Shown: positions 18,576 to 27,713, counted from the stretch's first letter. The stretch: 64,000 bases of DNA from Fumia sp045121595 (GCA_045121595.1 JBGVGI010000094.1:48223-112222), one strand, 5' to 3'. The notes: generated by a model not told the origin, from the letters alone. Made by a program: numbers and translations.

Positions 18576-18595
18576 GTAAAAAAGGAGAATTGATT

Positions 18596-19705
18596 ATGGC
18601 TAAGAAAATTGTTGACTGGAACACTATTACAAACTTTGTTATTGACGCTTTTGTGGGTTATGGAATACCAAAAGAGGATGCTAAAATCTGCGCAGACGTG
18701 CTTTTGGAATCTGATAAAAGAGGTATTGAATCTCACGGCGTAAACCGCTTCAAACCCGTCTACCTTGACAGAATTAAAGATGGAATTCAAAACCCCGTTA
18801 CAAACTTTGAAATTATCAAAGAAACTCCCACTACCGCTGTTATTGACGGACACGACGGTATGGGTCAGGTAATCGGATACAAGGCTATGGAAATGGCAAT
18901 AAATAAAGCTAAAGAATACGGTATGGGTATGGTTGTTGTAAGAAACTCCTGCCACTATGGTATTGCAGGATATTATCCCAGTATGGCTTGTAAGAGAGGT
19001 TGCATCGGTATTACAGGTACAAATGCAAGACCTTCTGTTGCGCCTACTTTTGGTGTTGAGGGTATGTTTGGTACTAACCCTTTGACAATCGGTATTCCGA
19101 CAGATGAAGATTTTGATTTTCTTATTGACTGTGCATCTTCCATTACACAGAATGGTAAGGTTGAGTATTACGAAAGAATTGGTGAGGACGTTCATCCCGG
19201 TACAATCGTAGGTCTTGATGGCGAAGCCGTTGAAGGTGATGCAGGTGTTGCACTTAAGATGATAAGAAACGGTACTGCAGCTCTTACAACGCTCGGCGGT
19301 ATTGGTGAAGCTCTCGGTGGATATAAAGGCTACGGTTATGCGATGGCGGTTGAGCTTCTTTCTGCGGTATTGCAGGATGGCAGCTACGGTAAAGCTTTGG
19401 ATGGCAAGGACGAAAACGGAAATAAATCTCCTTATCATTTGGGTCATTTCTTTATTGCTATTGATACAGACCACTTCCTTGGTGAGGAGCTTTGCAGAAA
19501 GAAAGCAGGGGACATCATCCGTTCCGTACGTGCTTCTAAAAAAGCCCCCGGTGCTGAACGCATTTATTCTGCAGGTGAAAAAGAACATCTTATTCGCCTT
19601 GCAAGAAAAGACGGTGTGCCGATTAACGAATCGGTTCAGAAAGAAATCAGTGAAGTGCGTGACGAGTTAGGTCTTACGCAGTACAAATTCCCTTGGGAGG
19701 ACTAA
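18596..19705 (+). CDS. Ldh2-family malate/lactate-type dehydrogenase
   Basis: NAD(P)-dependent 2-hydroxyacid dehydrogenase of the Ldh2/MDH2/YlbC family (malate, ureidoglycolate, sulfolactate and related dehydrogenases), 369 residues. Family landmarks: LESDKRGIESHGVNRF near residues 38-53 (catalytic His and Arg), RNSCHYGIAGYY near 113-124, and GMFGTNPLTIGIP near 157. Followed one base later by malic enzyme, which supports malate as substrate (malate/oxaloacetate or a malate-to-pyruvate route). ATG 18596 is chosen from AAAGGAG spacing. Substrate remains an inference. Confidence 0.87.
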   Translation: MAKKIVDWNTITNFVIDAFVGYGIPKEDAKICADVLLESDKRGIESHGVNRFKPVYLDRIKDGIQNPVTNFEIIKETPTTAVIDGHDGMGQVIGYKAMEMAINKAKEYGMGMVVVRNSCHYGIAGYYPSMACKRGCIGITGTNARPSVAPTFGVEGMFGTNPLTIGIPTDEDFDFLIDCASSITQNGKVEYYERIGEDVHPGTIVGLDGEAVEGDAGVALKMIRNGTAALTTLGGIGEALGGYKGYGYAMAVELLSAVLQDGSYGKALDGKDENGNKSPYHLGHFFIAIDTDHFLGEELCRKKAGDIIRSVRASKKAPGAERIYSAGEKEHLIRLARKDGVPINESVQKEISEVRDELGLTQYKFPWED

Positions 19706-19706
19706 T

Positions 19707-20879
19707 ATGAATATCAGAGAAGAATCACTTAAAAAGCATTATGAATGGAACGGAAAAATTGAAGTAATTTCCCGTGCTCCCATCAATTCAAGAGAAGATT
19801 TGTCCTTGGCATACACTCCCGGTGTTGCTGAACCTTGTCTTGAAATTCAAAAAGATATCAATAAGTCTTATGAGCTTACAAGACGTTCTAATCTTGTTGC
19901 AGTTGTTACAGACGGTACAGCGGTGTTAGGGCTTGGTGACATAGGTCCTGAGGCAGGTATGCCCGTTATGGAAGGTAAATGTGCCCTCTTTAAGGAATTT
20001 GCAGACGTAGATGCTTTTCCTCTTTGTATCAAGAGTAAAGACGTTGATGAAATCGTTCGTACAATTTATCTTTTGTCTGGGTCTTTTGGCGGAGTAAACC
20101 TTGAGGATATTTCTGCACCTCGTTGCTTTGAAATTGAAAGAAAGCTTAAGGAAATCTGCGATATTCCTATTTTCCATGACGATCAGCACGGTACTGCGAT
20201 AGTTGTTGCAGCGGCACTTATTAATGCCTTAAAACTTGTTAAAAAACAAATAGGTGAAGTAAAAGTTGTAATAAATGGTGCCGGCTCTGCAGGAATTGCT
20301 ATCGGTAAGCATCTTATGAATATGGGGGTTAAAAACCTCACATTCTGCGACAGATTCGGCATTATCTGTAAAGGTGACAGCAACAACAACGAAGCTCAGG
20401 AAGAAATCGCAAAAGTTACAAACCTTGAAGGTAAAAAGGGAAGTCTTGCTGATGCACTTTGTGGTGCTGATGTCTTTATCGGAGTTTCTGCACCAAATCT
20501 TGTTACTCCCGAAATGGTAAAATCTATGGCATCAGACCCCATCTTGTTCCCGATGGCAAATCCCACTCCCGAGATTATGCCTGATGTTGCAAAAGCTGCA
20601 GGGGCAAGGGTTGTAGGCACAGGCCGTTCCGATTTTCCTAACCAGATTAACAATGTTCTGGCTTTCCCCGGTATTTTCAGGGGTGCCCTCGACTGCAGAG
20701 CAAGTTGTATTAACGAAGAAATGAAGGTTGCAACTTCAATTGCACTTGCTTCTCTTATTCCTGATGATGAAATCACTGAAGACAACATTATAGCTCCTGC
20801 ACTCGATAAAAGGGTAGCTAAAGTTGTTGCCGAGGCTGTTGTAAAAACTGCTAAGGAAACGGGAGTTGCAAGAATTTAG
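19707..20879 (+). CDS. NAD(P)-dependent malic enzyme
   Basis: Oxidative decarboxylation of malate to pyruvate and CO2, 390 residues, the short bacterial form without a phosphotransacetylase domain. Visible motifs: LAYTPGVAEPC (residues 33-43), DGTAVLGLGDIGPEAGMPVMEGK (catalytic Lys region), FHDDQHGTA (metal site near 155-163), the NAD loop NGAGSAGIAIG near 190-200, and FPMANPTPE. Directly follows the Ldh2-type dehydrogenase. Clostridia use it for pyruvate supply and NADPH balance. Confidence 0.95.
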   Translation: MNIREESLKKHYEWNGKIEVISRAPINSREDLSLAYTPGVAEPCLEIQKDINKSYELTRRSNLVAVVTDGTAVLGLGDIGPEAGMPVMEGKCALFKEFADVDAFPLCIKSKDVDEIVRTIYLLSGSFGGVNLEDISAPRCFEIERKLKEICDIPIFHDDQHGTAIVVAAALINALKLVKKQIGEVKVVINGAGSAGIAIGKHLMNMGVKNLTFCDRFGIICKGDSNNNEAQEEIAKVTNLEGKKGSLADALCGADVFIGVSAPNLVTPEMVKSMASDPILFPMANPTPEIMPDVAKAAGARVVGTGRSDFPNQINNVLAFPGIFRGALDCRASCINEEMKVATSIALASLIPDDEITEDNIIAPALDKRVAKVVAEAVVKTAKETGVARI

Positions 20880-20889
20880 TCAAAATGTG

Positions 20890-20918
20890 TTGACAAATTG
20901 TAAAAAAAGTATTATAAT
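20890..20918 (+). promoter_or_regulatory. promoter of glycine riboswitch-AGCS gene
   Basis: Consensus TTGACA (20890-20895) and TATAAT (20913-20918), 17-base spacing, about 20 bases before the first aptamer. Confidence 0.85.
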
Positions 20919-20939
20919 AATCTCAAATTTAATATTTAG

Positions 20940-21118
20940 CTAAGTGAAGTATGCAGGAGAAAGGCTTTTGCCTTGCCGAAGGAGTAACGCTCTCAGGTGC
21001 TTATAAGCAAAGACTGCAGACGGATAGCACTCCGGAGAAGTCCTTCTAGAAAGGGTGCCGAAGGTGTAAGACTGCGAAAGTAGTTAATCTCTCAGGCAAA
21101 AGGACGGAGAAAAAGTCT
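20940..21118 (+). ncRNA. tandem glycine riboswitch
   Basis: Two consecutive gcvT-type aptamers. The first contains GGAGAAAGG, GCCGAAGGAGTAA, CTCTCAGG and a closing ACGGA; the second contains GGAGAAG, GTGCCGAAGGTGTAA, ATCTCTCAGG and GGACGGAG, with the short linker typical of cooperative glycine riboswitches. It sits in the leader of an AGCS-family amino-acid symporter gene. The terminator just downstream competes with an antiterminator stem (GAGAAAAAG with CTTTTTCTC). Confidence 0.95.
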
Positions 21119-21140
21119 TTAACGGGCTTTGTCTTTTTCT

Positions 21141-21174
21141 CGGAGTTTTTGTGCGCAAAAACTCCGTTTTTTAT
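21141..21174 (+). terminator. expression-platform terminator of glycine riboswitch
   Basis: CGGAGTTTTTG paired with CAAAAACTCCG, followed by TTTTTT. The preceding leader bases can form an alternative stem that includes CTCGG, consistent with ligand-controlled termination. Confidence 0.85.
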
Positions 21175-21206
21175 TTTACTTGGCAAATACATGGAGGAAA
21201 ATTTTT

Positions 21207-22727
21207 ATGAACAACTTTTTGGCATCACTGACAGACATCAACAACGTCATCAACAGTTTTGTCTGGGGCAAAGGTCTTTACCTTCTCTTGGCAACAGGTG
21301 TATTGATGACAGTAATCACAGGTGTTTTTCAGGTAACTCACATTGGACACTGGTTTTCCCAGACTATCGGTAAAATCTTCAAAAAAGACGTTTCCGGTCA
21401 CGTAAAGGGTAAATCTATTTCTCAGTTCCAGGCGCTTTGTACTGCTCTTGCTGCTACAATCGGTGTTGGTAACATCGCTGGTGTTGCTGCTGCTATCGTT
21501 GGCGGTGGTCCCGGTGCTGTATTCTGGATGTGGATTGCAGCTTTCCTTGGTATGATGACTAACTATTCTGAAAATGTTTTGGGTATCTACTACCGCAGAA
21601 AAAATGCTGACGGCGAATGGTCAGGCGGTGCTATGTACTACCTTCAGGATGGTTTGGGTTCCAAAAAAGGTTTCAAAGTAGTTGGTAAAGTTCTTGCTGT
21701 TTTGTTCTCCATCTTCTGTATCCTTGCATCATTTGGTATCGGTGCTATGGGACAGATCAACAAAATCGTTGTGAATATGGTTTCCGCTTTCGATATTCCT
21801 GCACTTTCTTCTAAAGTGCTTTACGAAGGTATTTCTGTATACCATGTAGTTATTGGTATCGTTCTTGTCGTTATTGCTGCTCTTATTATCCTCGGTGGTC
21901 TTAAGAGAATTGCAAGCTTTGCTGAAAAAGTAGTACCTTTTATGGTTGTACTTTTTGTTGTTGGAAGCCTTATTATTATCGGTGTTAACTTCAATACAGT
22001 TGGTGCTGCATTTGCTTCTATCTTTAAATATGCATTTACAGTTCCTGCAGCACTTGGTGGTGTTACAGGTATCGTTGTTAAAGATATCGTTACATATGGT
22101 TGTAAGAGAGGTGTATTCTCCAACGAAGCAGGTCTTGGTTCTTCTGTTATGGTACACTCCAACTCCAATGTTGTTGAGCCTGTAAAACAGGGTCTTTGGG
22201 GTATCTTTGAAGTATTTGCTGATACAATGGTTGTTTGTACTATGACAGCACTTGTTGTTCTTACATCAGGCGCTATCGACCTTGAAAGTGGCGCATTGCT
22301 CTTTGAAGGTGTTTCTGACGCAACACTTGTTGCTAAAGCATTTGCAGGTATCTTTGGTATCTGGGGTGAAAGATTTATCGCTATTGCTATCTTGCTCTTT
22401 GCTTTCACAACTGTTCTCGGTTGGGACCACTACGGCGGAAAAGCTTGGGAATACCTCTTTGGTGTAAAATCCAAATATGTTTATAAAGTTATCCACCTTG
22501 TAACAATTATGTGTGGTGCTTTGCTTACATCTTCTCTTGCATGGGATATTTCCGATACATTCAATGGTCTTATGATGGTACCCAACTTGATTGGTGTAAT
22601 TGCACTTTCAGGTCTTGTTTTGAAAATTACAAGAAACTACATTAATAGAATTAAAAAAGGTCAGGATATTAAACCTATGATTTCTGTATTCCCTGAAATT
22701 CAGGAAGAGGAAGAAAAGAAACTTTAG
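21207..22727 (+). CDS. sodium:alanine/glycine symporter (AGCS family)
   Basis: Na+-coupled alanine/glycine transporter, 506 residues with about eleven membrane helices. Strong family segments: KGKSISQFQALCTALAATIGVGNIAGVA near residues 65-92, EWSGGAMYYLQDGL, KRGVFSNEAGLGSSVMVHSNS near 299-319, and the DHYGGKAWEYLFG region. Start ATG 21207 follows ATGGAGGAAAA. The glycine riboswitch in its leader argues that glycine is the physiological solute (import as nutrient or export of excess). Confidence 0.95.
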   Translation: MNNFLASLTDINNVINSFVWGKGLYLLLATGVLMTVITGVFQVTHIGHWFSQTIGKIFKKDVSGHVKGKSISQFQALCTALAATIGVGNIAGVAAAIVGGGPGAVFWMWIAAFLGMMTNYSENVLGIYYRRKNADGEWSGGAMYYLQDGLGSKKGFKVVGKVLAVLFSIFCILASFGIGAMGQINKIVVNMVSAFDIPALSSKVLYEGISVYHVVIGIVLVVIAALIILGGLKRIASFAEKVVPFMVVLFVVGSLIIIGVNFNTVGAAFASIFKYAFTVPAALGGVTGIVVKDIVTYGCKRGVFSNEAGLGSSVMVHSNSNVVEPVKQGLWGIFEVFADTMVVCTMTALVVLTSGAIDLESGALLFEGVSDATLVAKAFAGIFGIWGERFIAIAILLFAFTTVLGWDHYGGKAWEYLFGVKSKYVYKVIHLVTIMCGALLTSSLAWDISDTFNGLMMVPNLIGVIALSGLVLKITRNYINRIKKGQDIKPMISVFPEIQEEEEKKL

Positions 22728-22731
22728 TATT

Positions 22732-23010
22732 AGGCGCAGTGAGATAAGAAAGAATATGGTTTAAAAAGGTAAATTCCCACCCTCACTTTGTGAAAATACT
22801 CGTGAATACACAAAGTATTCACTCCGTTTTGCACTTTGTGAGAATGGGAATTTTCTCTTTTTAAACTGTAACCACCTGAATAATCCTGTTTTGAGGCAGA
22901 TACAAAGTCGCAGGATTGCAGTAATACTTGATGTATTACAAAATCCGAGACAAAGTAGCTGTCCAAAAGAGAATTATATCAGGCATATGTTTTCTTAACT
23001 CACCGCGCCT
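22732..23010. repeat. 279-bp self-complementary three-way-junction element
   Basis: Nearly every base can pair. Outer arms 22732-22758 and 22984-23010 match at 23 of 27 positions. Immediately inside are two long hairpins: A at 22759-22866 (21/22-base arms, apical stem GTGAATAC/GTATTCAC) and B at 22875-22983 (CCTGAATAAT paired with ATTATATCAGG, inner GGATT/AATCC, apical GTAATAC/GTATTAC). The linker between A and B is only 8 bases. No convincing gene is inside. It may be a non-autonomous mobile element (MITE-like) or a large structured RNA. It begins 4 bases after the AGCS stop and runs into a terminator hairpin. Confidence 0.8.
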
Positions 23011-23013
23011 TTA

Positions 23014-23043
23014 AAAGCCGTGCTTTTGCACGGCTTTCTCTTT
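23014..23043 (+). terminator. rho-independent terminator
   Basis: AAAGCCGTGC / GCACGGCTTT stem with TTTT loop and a TCTCTTT tail, directly after the self-complementary element. Confidence 0.8.
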
Positions 23044-23098
23044 ACAAATTTTTATTTAGTGGTATAATTATTATATCAAATTGAAAGAGGGTATAAAA

Positions 23099-23554
23099 AT
23101 GGTATTTGACAACATTAAAAACGCAGAAATCTATTACGGTATGCACAAGAACTTTAAAGCAGCTTTTGAATTTATTAAGAAAGCTGTAGCAGAAAATCTC
23201 CCCACGGGAAGATATGAACTTGACGGTGATAATCTCTATGCACCCATCTCTGAATATGATACAAACCCCGAGGGTAACGTGTTCGAAGGACATAAGAATT
23301 ATATCGATTTGCAGTTTGTTTTTGAAGGCAAGGAAAGAATTGACGTAATCGAAATTGACAAAGCAACATCTGATACCGAATACGACACTGAAAAGGATTT
23401 TCAGCTTTTTAAAACCCAAAATGATGCAGTAAGAGTTTTACTCAACAAAGGGGATTTTGCAATTTTCTATCCTAACGACTTACATGCTCCCGGTCTTTCT
23501 TACGACGGAAATGTTGAGAAAGTTAAAAAGATAGTAGTTAAAGTAAAAATTTAA
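23099..23554 (+). CDS. YhcH/YjgK/YiaL family protein (DUF386)
   Basis: Cupin-like protein of 151 residues in the YhcH/YjgK/YiaL family; some members act as sialic acid or sugar anomerases. Family features seen are EGHKNYIDLQFVFEGKERI (residues 63-81) and the metal-ligand region GDFAIFYPNDLHAPGL near residues 117-132, with conserved His. Own -10 element (TATAAT 23063-23068) and ribosome site GAAAGAGGG. It lies alone between the AGCS gene and an AraC/GH2 pair, so a sugar-related role is possible but unproven. Confidence 0.88.
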   Translation: MVFDNIKNAEIYYGMHKNFKAAFEFIKKAVAENLPTGRYELDGDNLYAPISEYDTNPEGNVFEGHKNYIDLQFVFEGKERIDVIEIDKATSDTEYDTEKDFQLFKTQNDAVRVLLNKGDFAIFYPNDLHAPGLSYDGNVEKVKKIVVKVKI

Positions 23555-23579
23555 AGGATGCCTATGGCATCCTTTTTTT
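23553..23579 (+). terminator. terminator between convergent yhcH-like and araC-like genes
   Basis: AAAGGATGCC / GGCATCC stem with TAT loop and T7 tail. It overlaps the stop codon of the convergent regulator gene. Confidence 0.85.
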
Positions 23580-24336
23580 ACTTATAATGGCCGGGGGTTT
23601 GTCCCGTTATTTCTTTGAATTTTCTTATGAAGTAGTATTCGTTTTTATAACCTATCTGCTCGGCACATTCTTTTACAGATATATTATTTTTAAGTAAGTT
23701 GATTGCGTGTTCGATTCTTACTGTTTGTAAATCCTTTTTAGGTGATATACCAAAGAATTCTTTATAAAGGTCATAGAATCTCGATGGGCTTATGGGTAAG
23801 AGGGAAGCCATTTTTTCAACCGTCCAGTCCTTGTAGTAATTTTTATGTATGGTTGAACGGGTTTCCAGAAGTTTTTTGTAAAGCCTTGAGTCAGCATTTG
23901 TATGGGAGCTTTTTGAAATTCTTCCTGCCGTCAAAAATAAAAGCTCCAGCTTTTTGTCAATTACTATATCATAAAATGGCTTTTTCTGTATAGTTTCAAG
24001 CTCTATATCTCGCCAGTGATTGGTTAACGACTTACCATCTGCGATTTCATATATTGTGTTATATCTGAGTTCTGCTTTTTTAATAATATCATCGAGATTT
24101 CCTTTGATATGCATCCAGTCGTGGATTAAATCACATTCTGCTGAGTCAAATTTCTGATGAGAAAATTTATCCTGAATTATAAAGGAGTTTCTGGACGTTG
24201 TTACATACCCATTATCGGTCAATATCCTTACGGGAGTATGAAAGTGGATAAAAATATATTCGTCACCGATATTTTCGCGTTCAAGATTAAACCCCTTTTT
24301 TTCAGGCCAGAGGGTTCTGATTTTGATAATTTCCAT
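23578..24336 (-). CDS. AraC family transcriptional regulator
   Basis: 252-residue regulator: an N-terminal cupin-like ligand domain (about residues 1-140, HFHTPVRILTDNGYV near 31-45) and a C-terminal double helix-turn-helix (LLKNNISVKECAEQIGY and NEYYFIRKFKEITGQTPGHYK, the last being the AraC signature). Preceded by GAGGTGG. Divergently transcribed from a GH2 glycosidase gene across about 110 bases, so it is likely its sugar-responsive activator. Confidence 0.93.
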   Translation of the reverse strand: MEIIKIRTLWPEKKGFNLERENIGDEYIFIHFHTPVRILTDNGYVTTSRNSFIIQDKFSHQKFDSAECDLIHDWMHIKGNLDDIIKKAELRYNTIYEIADGKSLTNHWRDIELETIQKKPFYDIVIDKKLELLFLTAGRISKSSHTNADSRLYKKLLETRSTIHKNYYKDWTVEKMASLLPISPSRFYDLYKEFFGISPKKDLQTVRIEHAINLLKNNISVKECAEQIGYKNEYYFIRKFKEITGQTPGHYK

Positions 24337-24449
24337 AAAACCACCTCAAAATTATTTTAACAAAAACAGTAGAAAAAGTCAATTTTTCAGTAGTAAAATG
24401 TATTTACGCCTTTTTTGGTGGGTGGTAAGATATTGTTGAGGTGATTATT

Positions 24450-26195
24450 ATGAATATCAGTAGACCTGAACATCCCAACCCACAGTTTTTCAGAGAAAAC
24501 TGGATAAACTTAAACGGCGAATGGGAATTTGATTTTGATTTTTCAAATTGTGCAATTGATAAGGAACTCTATAAAAGGGAACATTTAAGCAAGAAGATTA
24601 TCGTTCCTTTTTGCCCTGAGAGCGAGCTTTCGGGGATAAATTACAAGGATTTTATCCCTGCTGTGTGTTACAGACGTGATTTTGAGATTTCTAAAGAAAA
24701 CTTAAAGGGAAGGGTGCTTTTGCATTTCGGTGCGGTTGATTATAAAACTAAAGTTTACGTAAACGGCACTGAAGTCGGAAGTCACACCGGTGGATACACG
24801 CCTTTTACCTTTGATATCACCGAATTTGTAAAAGAGGGAAGTAACTCACTCTTTGTTCACGCTGAAGACGATTTGAGAAGCGGCAAGCAATGTTCGGGAA
24901 AACAGTCCTGTAAATCCTATTCATTCGGATGCTTTTATACGCGTACAACGGGTATCTGGCAGACGGTGTGGCTTGAATTTGTTCCAAATAACTATATTAC
25001 TGACGTTAAGTATTATCCATCGGTAGAAGCGGCTGAAATTACTGTTTTGGGTAAAACTGTTGGTAAAGGAGAAGTATCTGCAAAGGTTTACCTTGACGGT
25101 GAAGACGTGGGAACTGCAAAAACTTATGCAAATAATAACTTTTCTGTTACTGTACCTTTGAGTAAGAAACGTCTTTGGGAAGTGGGTAAAGGCGGACTTT
25201 ATGATATTGAGTTTACTTTCGGTGAAGATAAGGTTACAAGTTATTTTGGATTAAGGGAAGTAACACTTGATAATTATAAGGTTTTAATTAACGGCAAATC
25301 TGTTTTTCAGCGCCTTGTCCTTGATCAGGGTTTTTATAAAGATGGTATCTATACTGCGCCCTGCGATGAAGCACTAAAAAGAGATATAATACTTTCGATG
25401 AATGCAGGATTTAACGGCGCAAGACTTCACGAAAAGGTATTTGAAAAGAGATTTTTATACTACGCCGATGAGTTAGGCTACATCGTATGGGATGAATATC
25501 CCAACTGGGGTATGAAAGATTATATGGATAACGTAACTTCCTCTGATGCATTACTTGGCTGGATGGAGACGATAGAACGGGATTTTAACCATCCTTCGAT
25601 TGTGGGCTGGTGTCCTTTTAATGAAACCTGGGAATATATCGAAACGGAATTGGGCGGAAAGACACTTAAAACTATCTACAACGTTACCAAAGCACTTGAC
25701 AACACGCGCCCTTGCATTGATACGAGCGGTGGATACCATTCTGTAACCGATATATACGATCTTCACGATTACGGTTTGCCTGAACATCTTGAAAAGAATT
25801 TTGGCGGATTTGCAAAAACGGGAGATTTCGATTTATCGTCTTATGGTAAAATGGAACACCCTTTTTTCAAACAAACTTATACTTACAAAAAAGGACAGCC
25901 TGTTTTTGTAAGCGAATACGGCGGAATTAAATGGGATGCTTACAGTAGCGAAAATGACCGTAAGGAAAGTTGGGGATATGGTAATGCTCCCGAGACTCCC
26001 GAAGAGTTTATAGAGCGTTACAAGGGACTTACAGACTTACTTTTAGATAATAAGTATATGTTTGGCTTTTGCTATACTCAGCTTTATGACGTGGAGCAGG
26101 AGAAAAACGGTCTTTATACTTATGAACGTGAGCCTAAATTTGATATGGAAATCTTTAAGAAAATTAATTCAAGAAAAGCTGCAATCGAAGATTAA
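24450..26195 (+). CDS. glycoside hydrolase family 2 (beta-galactosidase/glucuronidase type)
   Basis: Cytoplasmic glycosidase, 581 residues, with a GH2 N-terminal jelly-roll (PNPQFFRENWINLNGEWEF at the start; LLHFGAVDYKTKVYVNGTEVGSHTGGYTPF near residues 92-120), an immunoglobulin-like middle domain and a TIM barrel from about residue 290. The acid/base is Glu392 in CPFNETW and the nucleophile Glu489 in VSEYGG. No signal peptide, so it acts on imported oligosaccharides or glycosides. ATG 24450 follows GAGGTG. Divergent AraC regulator upstream. Exact sugar specificity not readable. Confidence 0.92.
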   Translation: MNISRPEHPNPQFFRENWINLNGEWEFDFDFSNCAIDKELYKREHLSKKIIVPFCPESELSGINYKDFIPAVCYRRDFEISKENLKGRVLLHFGAVDYKTKVYVNGTEVGSHTGGYTPFTFDITEFVKEGSNSLFVHAEDDLRSGKQCSGKQSCKSYSFGCFYTRTTGIWQTVWLEFVPNNYITDVKYYPSVEAAEITVLGKTVGKGEVSAKVYLDGEDVGTAKTYANNNFSVTVPLSKKRLWEVGKGGLYDIEFTFGEDKVTSYFGLREVTLDNYKVLINGKSVFQRLVLDQGFYKDGIYTAPCDEALKRDIILSMNAGFNGARLHEKVFEKRFLYYADELGYIVWDEYPNWGMKDYMDNVTSSDALLGWMETIERDFNHPSIVGWCPFNETWEYIETELGGKTLKTIYNVTKALDNTRPCIDTSGGYHSVTDIYDLHDYGLPEHLEKNFGGFAKTGDFDLSSYGKMEHPFFKQTYTYKKGQPVFVSEYGGIKWDAYSSENDRKESWGYGNAPETPEEFIERYKGLTDLLLDNKYMFGFCYTQLYDVEQEKNGLYTYEREPKFDMEIFKKINSRKAAIED

Positions 26196-26202
26196 AAAAA
26201 TA

Positions 26203-26231
26203 TTGTTAAATCACAAAATTTATGTTACAAT
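26203..26231 (+). promoter_or_regulatory. promoter of flavin reductase-rubredoxin gene
   Basis: TTGTTA (26203-26208) and TACAAT (26226-26231) with 17-base spacing. Confidence 0.65.
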
Positions 26232-26250
26232 ATAAAAAAGGAGTGATTTT

Positions 26251-26859
26251 ATGAGTATTAATAATCTGGCACTTTTTAAAATTTCATACGGGCTTTACGT
26301 TGTTACTTCAAATGATGGCAATAAGCATAACGGTCTTATTGTAAATACCGTAATGCAGCTTACCGATACTCCTAATCGCGTGGCTGTATGTATCAACAAG
26401 GCTAACTATTCTCACGACGTTATTAAAGCATCGGGAAAGATGAATATCAACTGCCTTACTGAAAGTGTACCTTTTGAAACTTTTAAAAACTTTGGTTTTA
26501 AGAGTGGTAAAGACAGCGATAAGTTTGAAGATGTTGTATTCTGGACTTCCGAAAATGGTCTGGCGGTTTTAAGAGATAATATCAACGCTTTTATTTCACT
26601 TAAGGTAACAGATTACGTTGACGTTCAGACACACGGACTTTTTATCTGTGAAGTAACCGAAGCCGAAGTTATATCCGATGAGAATGCGGTAACTTACACT
26701 TATTATCAGAAAAACATCAAACCAAAACCTGAAACCAACAAGAAAAAAGGCTACGTTTGTAAAATCTGCGGATACGTTTATGAAGGCGATACTTTGCCGC
26801 CTGATTTTATCTGTCCACTTTGCAAACATGGAGCAGCTGATTTTGAAGAGATAAAATAA
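26251..26859 (+). CDS. hrb: flavin reductase-rubredoxin fusion (high-molecular-weight rubredoxin)
   Basis: 202 residues. Residues 1-155 form a flavin-reductase-like FMN-binding domain (SINNLALFKISYGLYVVTS, SHDVIKASGKMNIN, FGFKSGKDSDKF); residues 165-202 are a rubredoxin with both Cys pairs (YVCKICGYVYEG and ICPLCKHGAADFEEI), though its middle is shorter than in free rubredoxins. Hrb of Moorella passes NADH electrons to flavodiiron protein FprA. A free rubredoxin gene and fprA follow within 2.6 kb, supporting the same oxygen/peroxide-scavenging role. Confidence 0.92.
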   Translation: MSINNLALFKISYGLYVVTSNDGNKHNGLIVNTVMQLTDTPNRVAVCINKANYSHDVIKASGKMNINCLTESVPFETFKNFGFKSGKDSDKFEDVVFWTSENGLAVLRDNINAFISLKVTDYVDVQTHGLFICEVTEAEVISDENAVTYTYYQKNIKPKPETNKKKGYVCKICGYVYEGDTLPPDFICPLCKHGAADFEEIK

Positions 26860-26877
26860 AATATTCAGAGGACAACA

Positions 26878-27711
26878 ATGAAAAACAAAAACACACTTTT
26901 AACTATTGCAGGTACTTTAATAACGGGTTTTGCTATCGGTTCTTTCTTAACGCCTAATAAGATTGTCGGTGGCGGTGCTTCTGGTATTTCTACTATACTT
27001 TTCCACACTTTCGGGATAAATCCAGGTATTAGCTTCTTTGCTATTAACATCCTCTTTTTATTAGTTGGATTAAGGGTTTTAGGCAAAAATTTCATTTTCA
27101 AAACCCTTATAGGAATTGCACTTTTATCTATGTTTACCGAAATTTTCACCCTTGTTCCTATATATACCGATAATCTTATTCTTGCTACAGTTTTTGGCGG
27201 TGGCCTTTACGGAATAGGAATCGGTATGAGTTTCGCTGCGGGTGCATCTACGGGCGGTACCGATATTATCGGAAGAATTATCCAGACTAAGATGAGTTAC
27301 ATTCCGATTGGTAAGATGCTTTTGTTTGTTGACGGTATAATTATTGTTGTTTCTCTTATAGTGTTTAAAAACATTGAACTTACACTTTACGGTATTATGG
27401 CGCTTTTAATCTCAACTTTTTCTATTGATTTTATAATAGGGAAGTTCAACGTTTCAAGACTTGCTTTTGTTATTACTGAAAAAGGTGAGGAAATTGCAAG
27501 TAAGCTTGTAAATACTTCTCCCAGAGGTGTTACACTTATTGACGTGAAAGGCGTTTATACAAATACTGAGAAAAAGATGCTTTTTTGTGCTTTGAAAGAA
27601 AGCGAAAGCGAAGCATTCCAGAATAAAATTCTCGAAATTGATGAAACTGCTTTCATTGTGTTCTCAGAATCTCAAAGAATCAAAGGCAACGGATTTTATT
27701 TGTATAAATAG
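26878..27711 (+). CDS. YitT family membrane protein
   Basis: 277-residue protein of the YitT/DUF161-DUF2179 family: five or six N-terminal membrane helices (GTLITGFAIGSFLTPNKIVGGGASGI near residues 12-37; GASTGGTDIIGRIIQTK near 122-138), then a cytoplasmic DUF2179 domain (RGVTLIDVKGVYTNTEKKMLFC near 216-237). Function of the family is not firmly known. It is 18 bases after the flavin reductase-rubredoxin gene and probably shares its transcript. Confidence 0.9.
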   Translation: MKNKNTLLTIAGTLITGFAIGSFLTPNKIVGGGASGISTILFHTFGINPGISFFAINILFLLVGLRVLGKNFIFKTLIGIALLSMFTEIFTLVPIYTDNLILATVFGGGLYGIGIGMSFAAGASTGGTDIIGRIIQTKMSYIPIGKMLLFVDGIIIVVSLIVFKNIELTLYGIMALLISTFSIDFIIGKFNVSRLAFVITEKGEEIASKLVNTSPRGVTLIDVKGVYTNTEKKMLFCALKESESEAFQNKILEIDETAFIVFSESQRIKGNGFYLYK

Positions 27712-27713
27712 AC

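Noticed and set aside
20940..21174. Leader of the AGCS gene as a possible new RNA
   Set aside because: It matches the well-known tandem glycine riboswitch with a standard terminator platform.
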